This document shows, piece by piece, positions 1-7,929 of a DNA stretch of 64,000 nucleotides. A program made the translations under genes and the position numbers. This DNA comes from Bacteroides bouchesdurhonensis (GTDB lineage Bacteria; Bacteroidota; Bacteroidia; Bacteroidales; Bacteroidaceae): NCBI RefSeq assembly GCF_900155865.1, contig NZ_LT707006.1, positions 2,520,577-2,584,576 on the forward strand. The letters are read 5' to 3'. Below the pieces are notes generated by a model, which was given only the letters and a program-made list of their open reading frames with translations, had not been told where the DNA came from and did not search any database. Position 1 is the stretch's first letter. Every line of letters starts with the position of its first letter.

Positions 1-1005
1 GAATTGCAGGACATCGCACGCGAGTATCTGGAAAAACTCGGCTACGGGGACCAGCCGTATCTTATTGTAAAGCACGAGGACATAGACCGCCACCACCTGC
101 ACATCGTGACAATCAATGTGGACGAGAAAGGCAGGCGGCTCAATCAGGATTTCCTTTTCCGCCGCAGCGACCGCATCCGGCGGGAACTGGAACAAAAGTA
201 CGGGCTGCACCCGGCGGAACGTAAGAATCAACGGATAGAGAACCCTCTGCGAAAGGTGGACGCTTCGGCGGGCGACGTGAAAAGGCAGGTCGGGAATACC
301 GTCAAGGCTCTGAGTGGACAGTACCGTTTCCAGACGATGGGCGAATATCGCGCCCTCCTTTCCTTATATAATATGACGGTGGAGGAAGCGCGGGGAAACG
401 TGTGCGGGCGTGAGTATCACGGGCTGGTCTATTCCGTCACCGATGATGCCGGGAACAAGACGGGCAACCCGTTCAAGTCCTCGCTTTTCGGGAAGTCCGC
501 AGGCTATGAAGCCGTGCAGAAGAAGTTTGCCCGTTCCAAGCAGGAGATTAAGGACCGGAAACTCGCCGACATGACAAAACGCACCGTCCTTTCCGTGCTT
601 GAAGGCACGTATGACAAGGAGAAGTTCGTTTCGCGGCTCAGGGAGAAGGGTATCGACACCGTGCTGCGCTACACGGAGGAAGGGCGCATCTACGGAGCCA
701 CGTTTATCGACCATCGCACGGGCTGCGTGCTGAACGGCTCGCGCATGGGCAAGGAACTTTCCGCCAACGCTTTGCAGGAACACTTCACGCTGCCTTATGC
801 CGGACAGCCACCGATTCCGCTTTCCGTTCCGGTGGAAACAGTAGAGGATATGCGCGAACAGACAGCATCCGACCACGAGAACACGGCGGGAGGTATCGGT
901 CTGCTCACTCCCGAAGGTCCGGCTGTGGATGCCGAGGAGGAAGCCTTTATCCGGGCGATGCAGCGCAAGAAGAAAAAGAAAAGGCGCAAGGGTTTGGGAA
1001 TGTAA
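1..1005 (+). CDS. mobB: Relaxase MobB, C-terminal part (cut by window start)
   Basis: This is a conjugative relaxase of the Bacteroides MOBP/MobB type, which nicks the ICE at oriT and leads the strand into the recipient. The reading frame is open at base 1, so the true start is outside the window and 334 residues are visible. The HUH metal-binding motif (HHLHIVT) is encoded at 91-111. The nicking tyrosine region would be upstream. The C terminus is lysine-rich, as is usual in the family. It is followed 31 bp later by the coupling protein, which is the standard mobB-mobC order of CTnDOT-like elements. Confidence 0.88.
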   Translation, partial: ELQDIAREYLEKLGYGDQPYLIVKHEDIDRHHLHIVTINVDEKGRRLNQDFLFRRSDRIRRELEQKYGLHPAERKNQRIENPLRKVDASAGDVKRQVGNTVKALSGQYRFQTMGEYRALLSLYNMTVEEARGNVCGREYHGLVYSVTDDAGNKTGNPFKSSLFGKSAGYEAVQKKFARSKQEIKDRKLADMTKRTVLSVLEGTYDKEKFVSRLREKGIDTVLRYTEEGRIYGATFIDHRTGCVLNGSRMGKELSANALQEHFTLPYAGQPPIPLSVPVETVEDMREQTASDHENTAGGIGLLTPEGPAVDAEEEAFIRAMQRKKKKKRRKGLGM

Positions 1006-1036
1006 TCGAGGTATCAACATCAAAATTTTTCAATCT

Positions 1037-3046
1037 ATGTCACAACAAGAAGACGATTTGAGGGCATTGGCGAAAATCATGGATTTTCTGCGTGCCGTGA
1101 GTATTATTTTAGTGGTCATGAACGTGTACTGGTTCTGCTATGAAGCCATACGGCTCTGGAGCGTGGACATCGGCGTGGTGGACAGAATCCTGATGAATTT
1201 CAACCGCACGGCGGGGCTGTTCCGTTCCATCCTCTACACGAAACTGTTTGCCGTCCTCCTCCTTGCCCTGTCCTGTCTGGGAACGAAGGGCGTCAAGGGA
1301 GAGAAAATTACTTGGGGACGGATCTGGACGGCTCTTGCCGCAGGGTTCGTACTGTTCTTCCTCAACTGGTGGATACTGGCGTTGCCGCTACCGGTTGAAG
1401 CGGTGACGGGGCTTTACGTGCTGACCGTAGGCACGGGCTATGTATGCCTGCTGATGGGCGGTCTGTGGATGAGCCGCCTGTTGAAACACAACCTCATGGA
1501 TGACGTGTTCAACAACGAGAACGAGAGCTTCATGCAGGAAACACGGCTCATCGAAAGCGAGTATTCGGTCAATCTGCCCACCCGCTTTTATTACAGGAAA
1601 CGTTGGAACAACGGCTGGATTAACGTAGTGAATCCCTTCAGGGCTTCCATCGTATTGGGTACGCCGGGCAGCGGAAAGTCATACGCGGTGGTAAACAATT
1701 TTATCAAGCAGCAGATTGAGAAGGGCTTCTCGATGTATGTTTACGACTTCAAATTCAGCGACTTGTCCACGATAGCCTATAATCATCTGCTCAACCACCC
1801 GGAGGGATACAAGGTGAAGCCGAAGTTCTACGTGATAAACTTCGATGACCCGCGACGCTCGCACCGTTGCAATCCCATTCACCCGGACTTCATGGAGGAT
1901 ATTACGGACGCTTACGAAAGCGCGTACACCATCATGCTCAACTTAAACAAGAGTTGGGTGCAGAAGCAGGGCGACTTCTTTGTGGAATCGCCCATCATCC
2001 TCTTCGCGGCTATCATCTGGTATCTTAAAATTTTCCAAAATGGCAAGTATTGCACGTTCCCCCATGCCATCGAGTTCCTGAACCGCCGTTACGAGGATAT
2101 CTTCCCGATACTGACATCTTACCCGGAATTGGAGAACTATCTCTCACCGTTCATGGACGCGTGGCTCGGAGGGGCTGCCGAGCAGTTGATGGGGCAGATT
2201 GCATCGGCGAAAATCCCGCTGTCACGCATGATTTCCCCGCAGCTCTATTGGGTGATGTCGGACAGTGAGTTCACGCTGGACATCAACAATCCCAAAGAGC
2301 CGAAAATACTCTGCGTGGGCAACAATCCGGACCGTCAGAACATTTACGGGGCGGCTCTCGGTCTGTATAATTCCCGTATCGTGAAGCTCATCAACAAGAA
2401 AGGGATGTTGAAGTCGTCAGTTATCATCGACGAGCTTCCGACGATATATTTCAAGGGGCTGGACAACCTTATCGCCACCGCACGAAGCAACAAGGTTGCC
2501 GTATGTCTGGGATTTCAGGATTTCAGCCAGTTGGTGCGTGACTACGGGGACAAGGAGGCGAAAGTGGTGATGAACACCGTCGGCAATATTTTCTCCGGTC
2601 AGGTGGTGGGCGAAACCGCCAAGACGCTCTCGGAACGGTTCGGAAAGGTGTTGCAGAAACGGCAGTCCATTTCCATCAACAGGCAGGATGTTTCCACCTC
2701 CATCAACACGCAGATGGACGCGCTTATCCCGCCGAGCAAGATTTCCGGCTTGACGCAGGGAATGTTTGTCGGTTCGGTGTCCGACAACTTCAACGAACGT
2801 ATAGAACAGAAGATTTTCCACTGTGAGATTGTCGTGGATGCCGAGAAGGTCAAGCGCGAGGAGAAAGCCTACAAGCCGATACCCGTAATTACTGACTTCA
2901 CGGACGAGGATGGCAAAGACTGCATGAAGGAAACAGTGCAGGCGAATTACAGGCGTATCAAGGAGGAGGTGAAACAGATTGTCGCCGACGAGCTGGAACG
3001 CATCGCGGGTGACGAAAATCTGAAACATCTGTTGCAGCAGAAATAG
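1037..3046 (+). CDS. mobC: Type IV coupling protein MobC (VirD4/TraG-like ATPase)
   Basis: This is an inner-membrane ATPase that couples the relaxase-DNA complex to the mating channel. The ATG at 1037 (MSQQEDD) is chosen because an upstream in-frame ATG at 929 lies inside mobB. The product is 669 aa. The first 150 residues contain about four hydrophobic segments, followed by a conserved NPFRASIVLGTPGSGKS block with the Walker A motif near residues 208-215. IIDELPT near residue 465 fits Walker B. It resembles the coupling protein at the right end of the window, which carries the same NPFR...GTPGSGKS signature, showing that both ICEs use the same coupling-protein family. Confidence 0.9.
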   Translation: MSQQEDDLRALAKIMDFLRAVSIILVVMNVYWFCYEAIRLWSVDIGVVDRILMNFNRTAGLFRSILYTKLFAVLLLALSCLGTKGVKGEKITWGRIWTALAAGFVLFFLNWWILALPLPVEAVTGLYVLTVGTGYVCLLMGGLWMSRLLKHNLMDDVFNNENESFMQETRLIESEYSVNLPTRFYYRKRWNNGWINVVNPFRASIVLGTPGSGKSYAVVNNFIKQQIEKGFSMYVYDFKFSDLSTIAYNHLLNHPEGYKVKPKFYVINFDDPRRSHRCNPIHPDFMEDITDAYESAYTIMLNLNKSWVQKQGDFFVESPIILFAAIIWYLKIFQNGKYCTFPHAIEFLNRRYEDIFPILTSYPELENYLSPFMDAWLGGAAEQLMGQIASAKIPLSRMISPQLYWVMSDSEFTLDINNPKEPKILCVGNNPDRQNIYGAALGLYNSRIVKLINKKGMLKSSVIIDELPTIYFKGLDNLIATARSNKVAVCLGFQDFSQLVRDYGDKEAKVVMNTVGNIFSGQVVGETAKTLSERFGKVLQKRQSISINRQDVSTSINTQMDALIPPSKISGLTQGMFVGSVSDNFNERIEQKIFHCEIVVDAEKVKREEKAYKPIPVITDFTDEDGKDCMKETVQANYRRIKEEVKQIVADELERIAGDENLKHLLQQK

Positions 3047-3065
3047 TATATCCGTTTATATATGG

Positions 3066-3098
3066 AAAATCCGTAGCCGACGACCGGTTACGGATTTT
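3066..3098. terminator. Bidirectional terminator between mobC and the convergent gene
   Basis: AAAATCCGTA at 3066-3075 pairs with TACGGATTTT at 3089-3098, with A/T tracts on both sides. It lies between convergent genes and can terminate transcription from either side. It overlaps the last codons of the leftward ORF. Confidence 0.7.
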
Positions 3099-3480
3099 TA
3101 TTTTCAGATTGGAGATGCTTGTTGATGGTGGTAATGACAAGCATGAGCAGATAGTTTTTCAGTTCTGTATCATCTTTTAGTAGTATGCTGTATTCTTCGG
3201 CGAAGATTCTCAACAGTCGGATTCTGAGTTTCGACATTTCCTCACCGAAAGGTATCTGCCGGTTTTCTTTCCAATACTCTATTGTTATAGAAGACGCCAA
3301 CCATTTGAACTCCGCTTTCATTTCCTTGCGGAGTTTCTTGAAACGGGTTTGCTCGGTGACAGGCGGGTCATTGTATGGCATCATATCAACCGGGTCATAA
3401 ATGGATATGCAACCGATGCCGTAATCCATGATTACAGGCAAGTCTGCATCTGAATCTTTCTTATGTTTCTTCTTAGCCAT
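3088..3480 (-). CDS. Hypothetical protein, 130 aa, partner of the ATPase gene
   Basis: I do not recognise this protein. The start at 3480 (MAKKKHKKDSD) is preferred over an upstream ATG because it overlaps the end of the upstream gene by only 8 bp, which suggests translational coupling. The N terminus is strongly basic. The rest looks helical and soluble, ending in LLMLVITTINKHL. The only clue to its function is the tight pairing with the AlbA_2/GHKL-type ATPase gene. The pair lies between the mob and rteC modules and looks like ICE cargo rather than core transfer machinery. Confidence 0.6.
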   Translation of the reverse strand: MAKKKHKKDSDADLPVIMDYGIGCISIYDPVDMMPYNDPPVTEQTRFKKLRKEMKAEFKWLASSITIEYWKENRQIPFGEEMSKLRIRLLRIFAEEYSILLKDDTELKNYLLMLVITTINKHLQSENKNP

Positions 3481-4936
3481 CCTTCCTGTTGCCTTTTGAC
3501 AAAATGATTTTTCCAGCTTCAGTAAGCCTGTATTTTTGGTTGCGGTGCTTGGGATTTTCCGGATGGGTTTGTTCGACAAGTCCCTCTCTCAATGCAGGAT
3601 TTAGGTAACTGGTAAGGAAATTATCACGTCCCCTCAAAGATAAACGCTCCATGATTTCTTTCAACGGCAAAATATCATTTCCCAAAGCTGATACAAGCGA
3701 CATTACTTGTCCTGCTACTTGTCCTGCTACTTGTCCTGTTTCTTGTCCTGTTTCTTGTCCTGCCACCTTATATCTGAAGACAAGTTTCACTTCATTGGTT
3801 GTTATTTGATATTCAGGCTCCGGCAAATTAACCTTTTGACATTCTTCTATTATGAGATTTATGCCGCGTCCCCAGCTCTCCAATACTTTTCGCACATAAA
3901 GCGTGTCTGCAATTAAAGGATTATGGGGCTTTGAACCATGTTCGGATTTGATTTTATTCATATCCCATTCGGACGGAAACGAACCGGGATTCTCTATTTC
4001 AACACGGTCATCATAGATGGCTATGGCTACCGAACCTCCAATATCACGGTAACTCCTGTGACATAGGGAGTTGATTACAGCTTCTCGTATAGCCTTATGC
4101 GGTATTTCCAAATGTTCCTCACGCTCCAATGCGTCCGTTGTTCCGGATAATGAAAGATGTCTGAACACAAAAGCCATTGCCTCGTCAAGCAGATGGAACA
4201 AGTTCCCGTGTACCCGTTTGTTGTCTATAAATACGGTTTTGTCTGTACCTCTGAATCGGGCAAGTCGCAGCAAGTTCTGCGGATAATGTACCAGTTTCTT
4301 TTTGGCGAACAATACGGCGGCTGCATTTTTAAGTACACCGCCTTCAAGAAGATTCAGTTTTTCAAGTATGATAGGAACTTCGTCACCTGTCGATTCGGGT
4401 AAACGTCCGTACTCTATTCCTAAACGTACCGTCTTGTGGATTTCCTCTTCATCCAAATCCGTAATCTTCAAATCGGTATTCGGGTAGGTTTCCCAGCTAT
4501 GCCAGACTTTTTCATGCTGCAAAAGAAGTTCATTATACTTTGATTGTGGCATCGTTGTGGTCGCACTTTCCACCCGCATATATGGTCTTCCTTTATAGCA
4601 GAACGGACGGTTGAGCCTTGAATCTTCAACACGAAAAACAATTACTTTCTTCTCACTGTCCGGCAGCGGTGCATAAGATATTTGTACCATTGCCACAGGC
4701 TCCAACCGGTTGATCGCGTCCGCTATATCCCTCTTGGTCTTGTCGCTCACGTCTTGTCCGATGATTTTTTCCTTGTCGGTAACACCGAACAATACCGTGC
4801 CGCCTTCTCCGTTAAGGAAAGCGCAAAGCGTTTCCATGCCACGCTCCAACTGTCCGGTGGTTTCCTTGAACTCCACCCGTCCGCATTCTTTTTCGGCTAT
4901 CAGCCGTTTTACTATGTCGAGGTTGTCTATGCTCAT
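3473..4936 (-). CDS. AlbA_2 domain / GHKL-type ATP-binding protein
   Basis: This is a 487-aa protein starting at 4936 (MSIDNLDIVK). An N-terminal AlbA_2 (Schlafen-like) domain is indicated by CGRVEFKETTG and LNGEGGTVLFGV in the first 70 residues. A GHKL-type ATPase segment is indicated by IREAVINSLCHRSY and VEIENPGSFPS near residues 275-325. A linker of GQET/GQVA units and a C-terminal winged helix follow. This architecture is common among putative transcriptional regulators or RecG-like C-terminal proteins in Bacteroidetes, and its role is not established. A -7 promoter element precedes it at 4959-4966. It overlaps the small downstream gene, suggesting a two-gene cargo operon. Confidence 0.75.
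   Translation of the reverse strand: MSIDNLDIVKRLIAEKECGRVEFKETTGQLERGMETLCAFLNGEGGTVLFGVTDKEKIIGQDVSDKTKRDIADAINRLEPVAMVQISYAPLPDSEKKVIVFRVEDSRLNRPFCYKGRPYMRVESATTTMPQSKYNELLLQHEKVWHSWETYPNTDLKITDLDEEEIHKTVRLGIEYGRLPESTGDEVPIILEKLNLLEGGVLKNAAAVLFAKKKLVHYPQNLLRLARFRGTDKTVFIDNKRVHGNLFHLLDEAMAFVFRHLSLSGTTDALEREEHLEIPHKAIREAVINSLCHRSYRDIGGSVAIAIYDDRVEIENPGSFPSEWDMNKIKSEHGSKPHNPLIADTLYVRKVLESWGRGINLIIEECQKVNLPEPEYQITTNEVKLVFRYKVAGQETGQETGQVAGQVAGQVMSLVSALGNDILPLKEIMERLSLRGRDNFLTSYLNPALREGLVEQTHPENPKHRNQKYRLTEAGKIILSKGNRKDG
3705..3764 (-). repeat. Five 12-bp tandem repeats encoding GQxx units
   Basis: Five consecutive 12-bp units (variants of ACTTGTCCTGCT on the + strand) encode GQET-GQET-GQVA-GQVA-GQVM in the linker of the AlbA_2 protein. 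The units stay in frame, so slippage would change linker length by four residues without a frameshift. Confidence 0.85.
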
Positions 4937-4958
4937 ATACAATTCTGTAAGGTGGGTA

Positions 4959-4966
4959 CAAAGATA
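4959..4966 (-). promoter_or_regulatory. Bacteroides -7 element for the AlbA_2 gene
   Basis: On the minus strand this reads TATCTTTG, a match to the TAnnTTTG consensus, 22 bp upstream of the ATG at 4936. No convincing -33 TTTG is seen at the expected spacing. Confidence 0.5.
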
Positions 4967-5032
4967 GTGCTTTTCGCTGGTTTTCGGGCGAATAGATAAC
5001 GAAATGTATCTGCACGGCAGGTACAAAACCTA

Positions 5033-5070
5033 CAAAAAATCAGAGAGTGGCATAACGTCACCCCCTGATT
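5033..5070 (-). terminator. rteC terminator
   Basis: On the minus strand, AATCAG and CTGATT (5065-5070 with 5038-5043) close a hairpin that also contains a GGTG/CACT inner pairing. It is followed by a run of T (A tract at 5033-5038 on the + strand). It lies 17 bp past the rteC stop codon. Confidence 0.7.
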
Positions 5071-5086
5071 CATCATTGGTACAGGA

Positions 5087-5704
5087 TTATTTTCTCAAAC
5101 GTTCCATTTCCTCGTCGCGGAGCATCTTCTCGTTCAGTTTCTCCTGCATCCTGTCAAGGAAGTAGGTGCGGCTTTCGTTCTTCCGTCGTTTGATGTCGAT
5201 ATAGAAGCGGTAGCAGTCCTTTGATTCGACACCGAAAATCTTGTAGAGGAGCGGGGCGAGCTGTTTGAGCGGCATGTTGCCGTTATTGATGCAGCCCATC
5301 TCGTTGATGCCGTAGATAAGTTCCACGAGGTCGATGGCGTTGCCCGTCCATTGCAGGGGTGAGGCGGGATTTTCGGTTGTGTTGTCGGAGGATGTACGGA
5401 TGGGGATTAGTGGTGACACTTGGGGAGCGGCAAGGAACTTCTGCATCTTCCTAACGAAAGAGAGTGCCTTGCTGATGTAGGCTGCAACCTCCCTCTTTTC
5501 TTCGGGAAGATTGCGCACGGGATGGTGCTGCAACTCGATTTCAATGTAAGCCAGCGCGATGATGGTGCGGGTGGTGTCCACATTGCCGTTGCATAGTTCG
5601 ATCACTTGCGTGGCGAAAGCCGTGTATGCCGTTTCCATATTGCAGTCCCCGGCTTCGTTTATACGGCGGAAGAACTCTGTTTCCGTCAATAAGAAATAAT
5701 TCAT
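5087..5704 (-). CDS. rteC: RteC, activator of the excision operon
   Basis: This 205-aa protein of the RteC family is similar in length to the CTnDOT protein. In CTnDOT, RteB activates rteC, and RteC in turn binds upstream of the xis2c-xis2d-orf3-exc operon to start excision. Family-like sequence includes LVELIYGINEMGCINNG and a basic C terminus (FYIDIKRRKNESRTYFLDRM) suited to DNA binding. It is a single-gene unit with its own terminator. I saw no clear TAnnTTTG element upstream, which agrees with a promoter that needs an activator. If RteB is inactive here, this gene may be silent. Confidence 0.88.
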   Translation of the reverse strand: MNYFLLTETEFFRRINEAGDCNMETAYTAFATQVIELCNGNVDTTRTIIALAYIEIELQHHPVRNLPEEKREVAAYISKALSFVRKMQKFLAAPQVSPLIPIRTSSDNTTENPASPLQWTGNAIDLVELIYGINEMGCINNGNMPLKQLAPLLYKIFGVESKDCYRFYIDIKRRKNESRTYFLDRMQEKLNEKMLRDEEMERLRK

Positions 5705-5776
5705 GTCCTGTCAATTTTGAAATTTTACACTCTGTTTTTTCGGTATGCGCACATGAATATGATTGGCAAAAAGCGT

Positions 5777-5914
5777 GTCCATAAAATAAAAAATCCGGCA
5801 CGCTCTCTGCAAGGTGCTGGATTTCAGAGTGATAATTTCGCGATTTATTTATCTGAAAGGAATTGTATTCAGCTTAAAGTGTTCATTTACTGAACATTCG
5901 TCCATTTTATGGAC
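5777..5914. repeat. Inverted GTCCATAAAAT boxes and adjacent palindromes
   Basis: GTCCATAAAAT at 5777-5787 recurs in inverted orientation as ATTTTATGGAC at 5904-5914. Next to the second copy lie GTCCA/TGGAC (5900-5914) and TGTTCA-5 bp-TGAACA (5880-5896). They sit between the rteC start and the reductase-like gene. They could be binding sites for an activator of rteC, but nothing proves this. Confidence 0.35.
5786..5822 (-). terminator. Terminator of the reductase-like gene
   Basis: On the minus strand, AAATCCAGCAC (5812-5822) pairs with GTGCCGGATTT (5792-5802, one mismatch), followed by a T-rich tract. It lies about 95 bp past the stop codon at 5916 and also separates that transcript from rteC. 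Confidence 0.65.
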
Positions 5915-5915
5915 A

Positions 5916-6329
5916 TCAAACGCACGCTTTATAGATATGGCGGACCACTCCGTTGCGGTACACCTTCTGTGAGGTCAGCGTCCATTGTTCCTGCGGCAAG
6001 GCGGATTGGAAGAAACGCTTTCCCGTTCCGGCAATGAAAGGAATCGTGTAAAGTATGATTTCATCCACCACACGCATACGCAGCAGCCCGTTGATGTAGT
6101 CCGCTTTTTCAGGAGTGACTTCCGCCAGATAGCAGATGTCTGTTGTGGATTTCCGCCATTCGTCAAGCATGGAGATGGAATAATCCGGTGTGATATGATA
6201 AAGGGCGTTTTCCCTTATCTCATTGATGCCGCAATCTTCAAGGCGCAGTTCCTTATACGCTTTGCAATATAACTCGGAGCTTTGACAACCGTCTATCGTG
6301 AGGACGGCAAGAATCTGTACTTTACCCAT
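5916..6329 (-). CDS. RibD C-terminal / dihydrofolate-reductase-like protein, short
   Basis: This 137-aa protein resembles the C-terminal reductase domain of RibD. Supporting segments are the N-terminal VQILAVLTIDGC strand, a middle DEIILYTIPFIAGTGKRFF segment (the family's P-(x)-GxG-x-x-FF region) and a final strand with TSQKVYRNGVVRHIYK. It is shorter than the usual 170-200 residues of free-standing family members, so cofactor binding is uncertain. Genes of this type commonly sit next to rteC in CTnDOT-like elements. It is preceded by the structured leader at 6359-6573 and followed by its own terminator. Confidence 0.65.
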   Translation of the reverse strand: MGKVQILAVLTIDGCQSSELYCKAYKELRLEDCGINEIRENALYHITPDYSISMLDEWRKSTTDICYLAEVTPEKADYINGLLRMRVVDEIILYTIPFIAGTGKRFFQSALPQEQWTLTSQKVYRNGVVRHIYKACV

Positions 6330-6358
6330 TATCGTTTCCTTTCGTTGGGCAAGGGCAA

Positions 6359-6573
6359 AAAAGTAGCGTGCAAATCACACTACTTTCAAGCGACGGCTCT
6401 GGTAAAGCCTTTTACGGAGAGTACGTGAATGCACGCTATGCGTAGGCATAGCATAAGCATCACGCAATCGTCTCCGTAGTGTCAATTTACCAGATTTTCG
6501 CTCGAAACGCCTTGCGGTCTTATGTTATATATAGGCGGCAAAAGGCTCTGCCAGTCGCCGTTACCTTCTAATA
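6359..6573 (-). ncRNA. Highly structured leader or small RNA ending in a terminator
   Basis: Downstream of a -7 element the minus strand can form one long stacked hairpin from four nested pairings: TCTGGTAAA/TTTACCAGA (6486-6494 with 6399-6407), TACGGAGA/TCTCCGTA (6471-6478 with 6413-6420), CGTGATGC/GCATTCACG with a bulge, and GCTATGC/GCATAGC. A second hairpin, AGTAGTGTG/CACGCTACT with a 5-nt loop (about 6362-6384), is followed by a T run, giving an intrinsic terminator about 30 bp before the ATG at 6329. The arrangement fits an attenuator, riboswitch-like leader or stable sRNA. I do not recognise an RNA family. Confidence 0.55.
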
Positions 6574-6580
6574 TGTCATG

Positions 6581-6588
6581 CAAAGATA
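6581..6588 (-). promoter_or_regulatory. -7 promoter element for the structured leader
   Basis: Minus-strand TATCTTTG matches TAnnTTTG. It lies just past the ancestral end of rteB (6611) and would start a transcript near 6573. No TTTG is seen at the -33 spacing. Confidence 0.45.
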
Positions 6589-6675
6589 GCCATTTTCAGC
6601 GAATTGCGGGCTATGGTTGCTCAAATTTATACTTCAATCCATATTCTTCCAGTTTATTATAGAGTGTTGTCCTGC

Positions 6676-7929
6676 CTATAGCAATTCGGCAGCAACCTTC
6701 CGGTTCCCGCCAGCCTGCTTCAAAGCACGTATAATCCGCTCTTTATCTTCCTCTTCGTTGCGTAGGGAGAAGCCGACAACAGAGGTTGTTTCGGTTATTC
6801 CAAGTTCCAGATGCTCTTTCGTGACAAGTCCCGTCTGAGCCTGCAACACCGCACCCATGATTTTCTGCCGAAGTTCGCGCACGTTACCCGGCCATGAATG
6901 GATCAGTAACACTTTCCGCGCTTCGGAACTGAAGCCACTAACATTGCATTCCAATTCCTTATTGGCAATCTCACGGAAGAACTCCGCCAGCGGCATGATG
7001 TCCTCCTGACAGTCACGTAAGGGCAGAACGGTTATCTCGAAGTCATGTAGGCGGTATAACAAATCCTGTCGGAAACGCTTTTCATTGACCGCCTTTTCCA
7101 GATCCTCGTTGGTGGCGGCGATGATGCGGACGTTGAAACTGCGGTCGGACTTGTCGCCAACGGGACGGAACCGCCGTTCCTGTATGGCACGGAGTAACAT
7201 CTGTTGGGTTTCCGGTGCGAGATTACCCACTTCATCCAAAAACAATGTGCCGCCTTCCGCCTCGTGGAAATAGCCTTTCTTTGTGTTTTCAGCACCAGTG
7301 AACGCTCCTTTAACGTGTCCGAAGAACGCCGATGGCGCAAGTTCTTTGGTGAGTGAGCCGCAGTCCACCGCCACGAAAGGCTTGCCTGAACGCTTGCTTT
7401 TATCGTGCAGTAGATGGGCAATATGCTCTTTGCCAGTACCGTTCTCCCCGAATATCAGTACGCTCATGTCGGTAGGAGCTACCAGCCTTATCCGGTGCAT
7501 GATTTTCTGAAAGGCTGAACCGTCACGGGCAAATACGGGCATGCGGCTTCGCCCGATATTCCGCTCTTTCAGTATGGTGCGGAGCAAAGGCACGAGTTTG
7601 TCCTCCACGAGTTGCTTGGGTATGTAGTCCAGCGAACCGAGTTTCATGCTTTCAACCGCCGTATGTACTTCGGCATAGTCGGTCATGATGATGAACGGCT
7701 GCGTCATGCCTTCTTTGCGCATCCAGCGCAATAGGTCGATGCCGTCACCGTCAGGCAAACGCAAATCAGAAACTACTATATCATTGTCAGCGGCTTGTTG
7801 CAGAAGTTTCTTCGCTGTCGAGAGGTGGAAAGCCTGCACGGTACGGAATTTCTCCCGTGCCAGCAGGTTGCAGACAAACTCGCAATATACGATGTTGTCC
7901 TCCACCACGATGATTTTTGTTTTATCCAT
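6676..7929 (-). CDS. rteB: RteB response regulator, C-terminus truncated by frameshift
   Basis: This is an NtrC-family response regulator that activates rteC in CTnDOT. The receiver has its phosphoacceptor aspartate near residue 53 (SDLRLPDGDG). The sigma-54-type AAA+ domain has Walker A GENGTGKE near residue 160 and the GAFTGA loop near 207. The ORF stops after GGNRKVAAELL, halfway through the Fis-type helix-turn-helix. Directly downstream in another frame are IGRTTLYNKLEEYGL and a natural end at 6611-6613. The missing codons imply a 4-nt deletion at about 6676-6681. The recognition helix is lost, so DNA binding is probably damaged unless this is a sequencing error. It overlaps rteA by 8 bp. 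Confidence 0.88.
   Translation of the reverse strand: MDKTKIIVVEDNIVYCEFVCNLLAREKFRTVQAFHLSTAKKLLQQAADNDIVVSDLRLPDGDGIDLLRWMRKEGMTQPFIIMTDYAEVHTAVESMKLGSLDYIPKQLVEDKLVPLLRTILKERNIGRSRMPVFARDGSAFQKIMHRIRLVAPTDMSVLIFGENGTGKEHIAHLLHDKSKRSGKPFVAVDCGSLTKELAPSAFFGHVKGAFTGAENTKKGYFHEAEGGTLFLDEVGNLAPETQQMLLRAIQERRFRPVGDKSDRSFNVRIIAATNEDLEKAVNEKRFRQDLLYRLHDFEITVLPLRDCQEDIMPLAEFFREIANKELECNVSGFSSEARKVLLIHSWPGNVRELRQKIMGAVLQAQTGLVTKEHLELGITETTSVVGFSLRNEEEDKERIIRALKQAGGNRKVAAELL

Noticed and set aside
364..1023. 219-codon minus-strand ORF
   Set aside because: Antisense of the relaxase gene, which has an HUH motif in the + frame.
929..1036. Upstream extension of the coupling protein
   Set aside because: Lies inside mobB in another frame, and the family starts at the ATG at 1037.
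3705..3764. CRISPR-like tandem repeat
   Set aside because: 12-bp contiguous coding units with no spacers, so not a CRISPR array.
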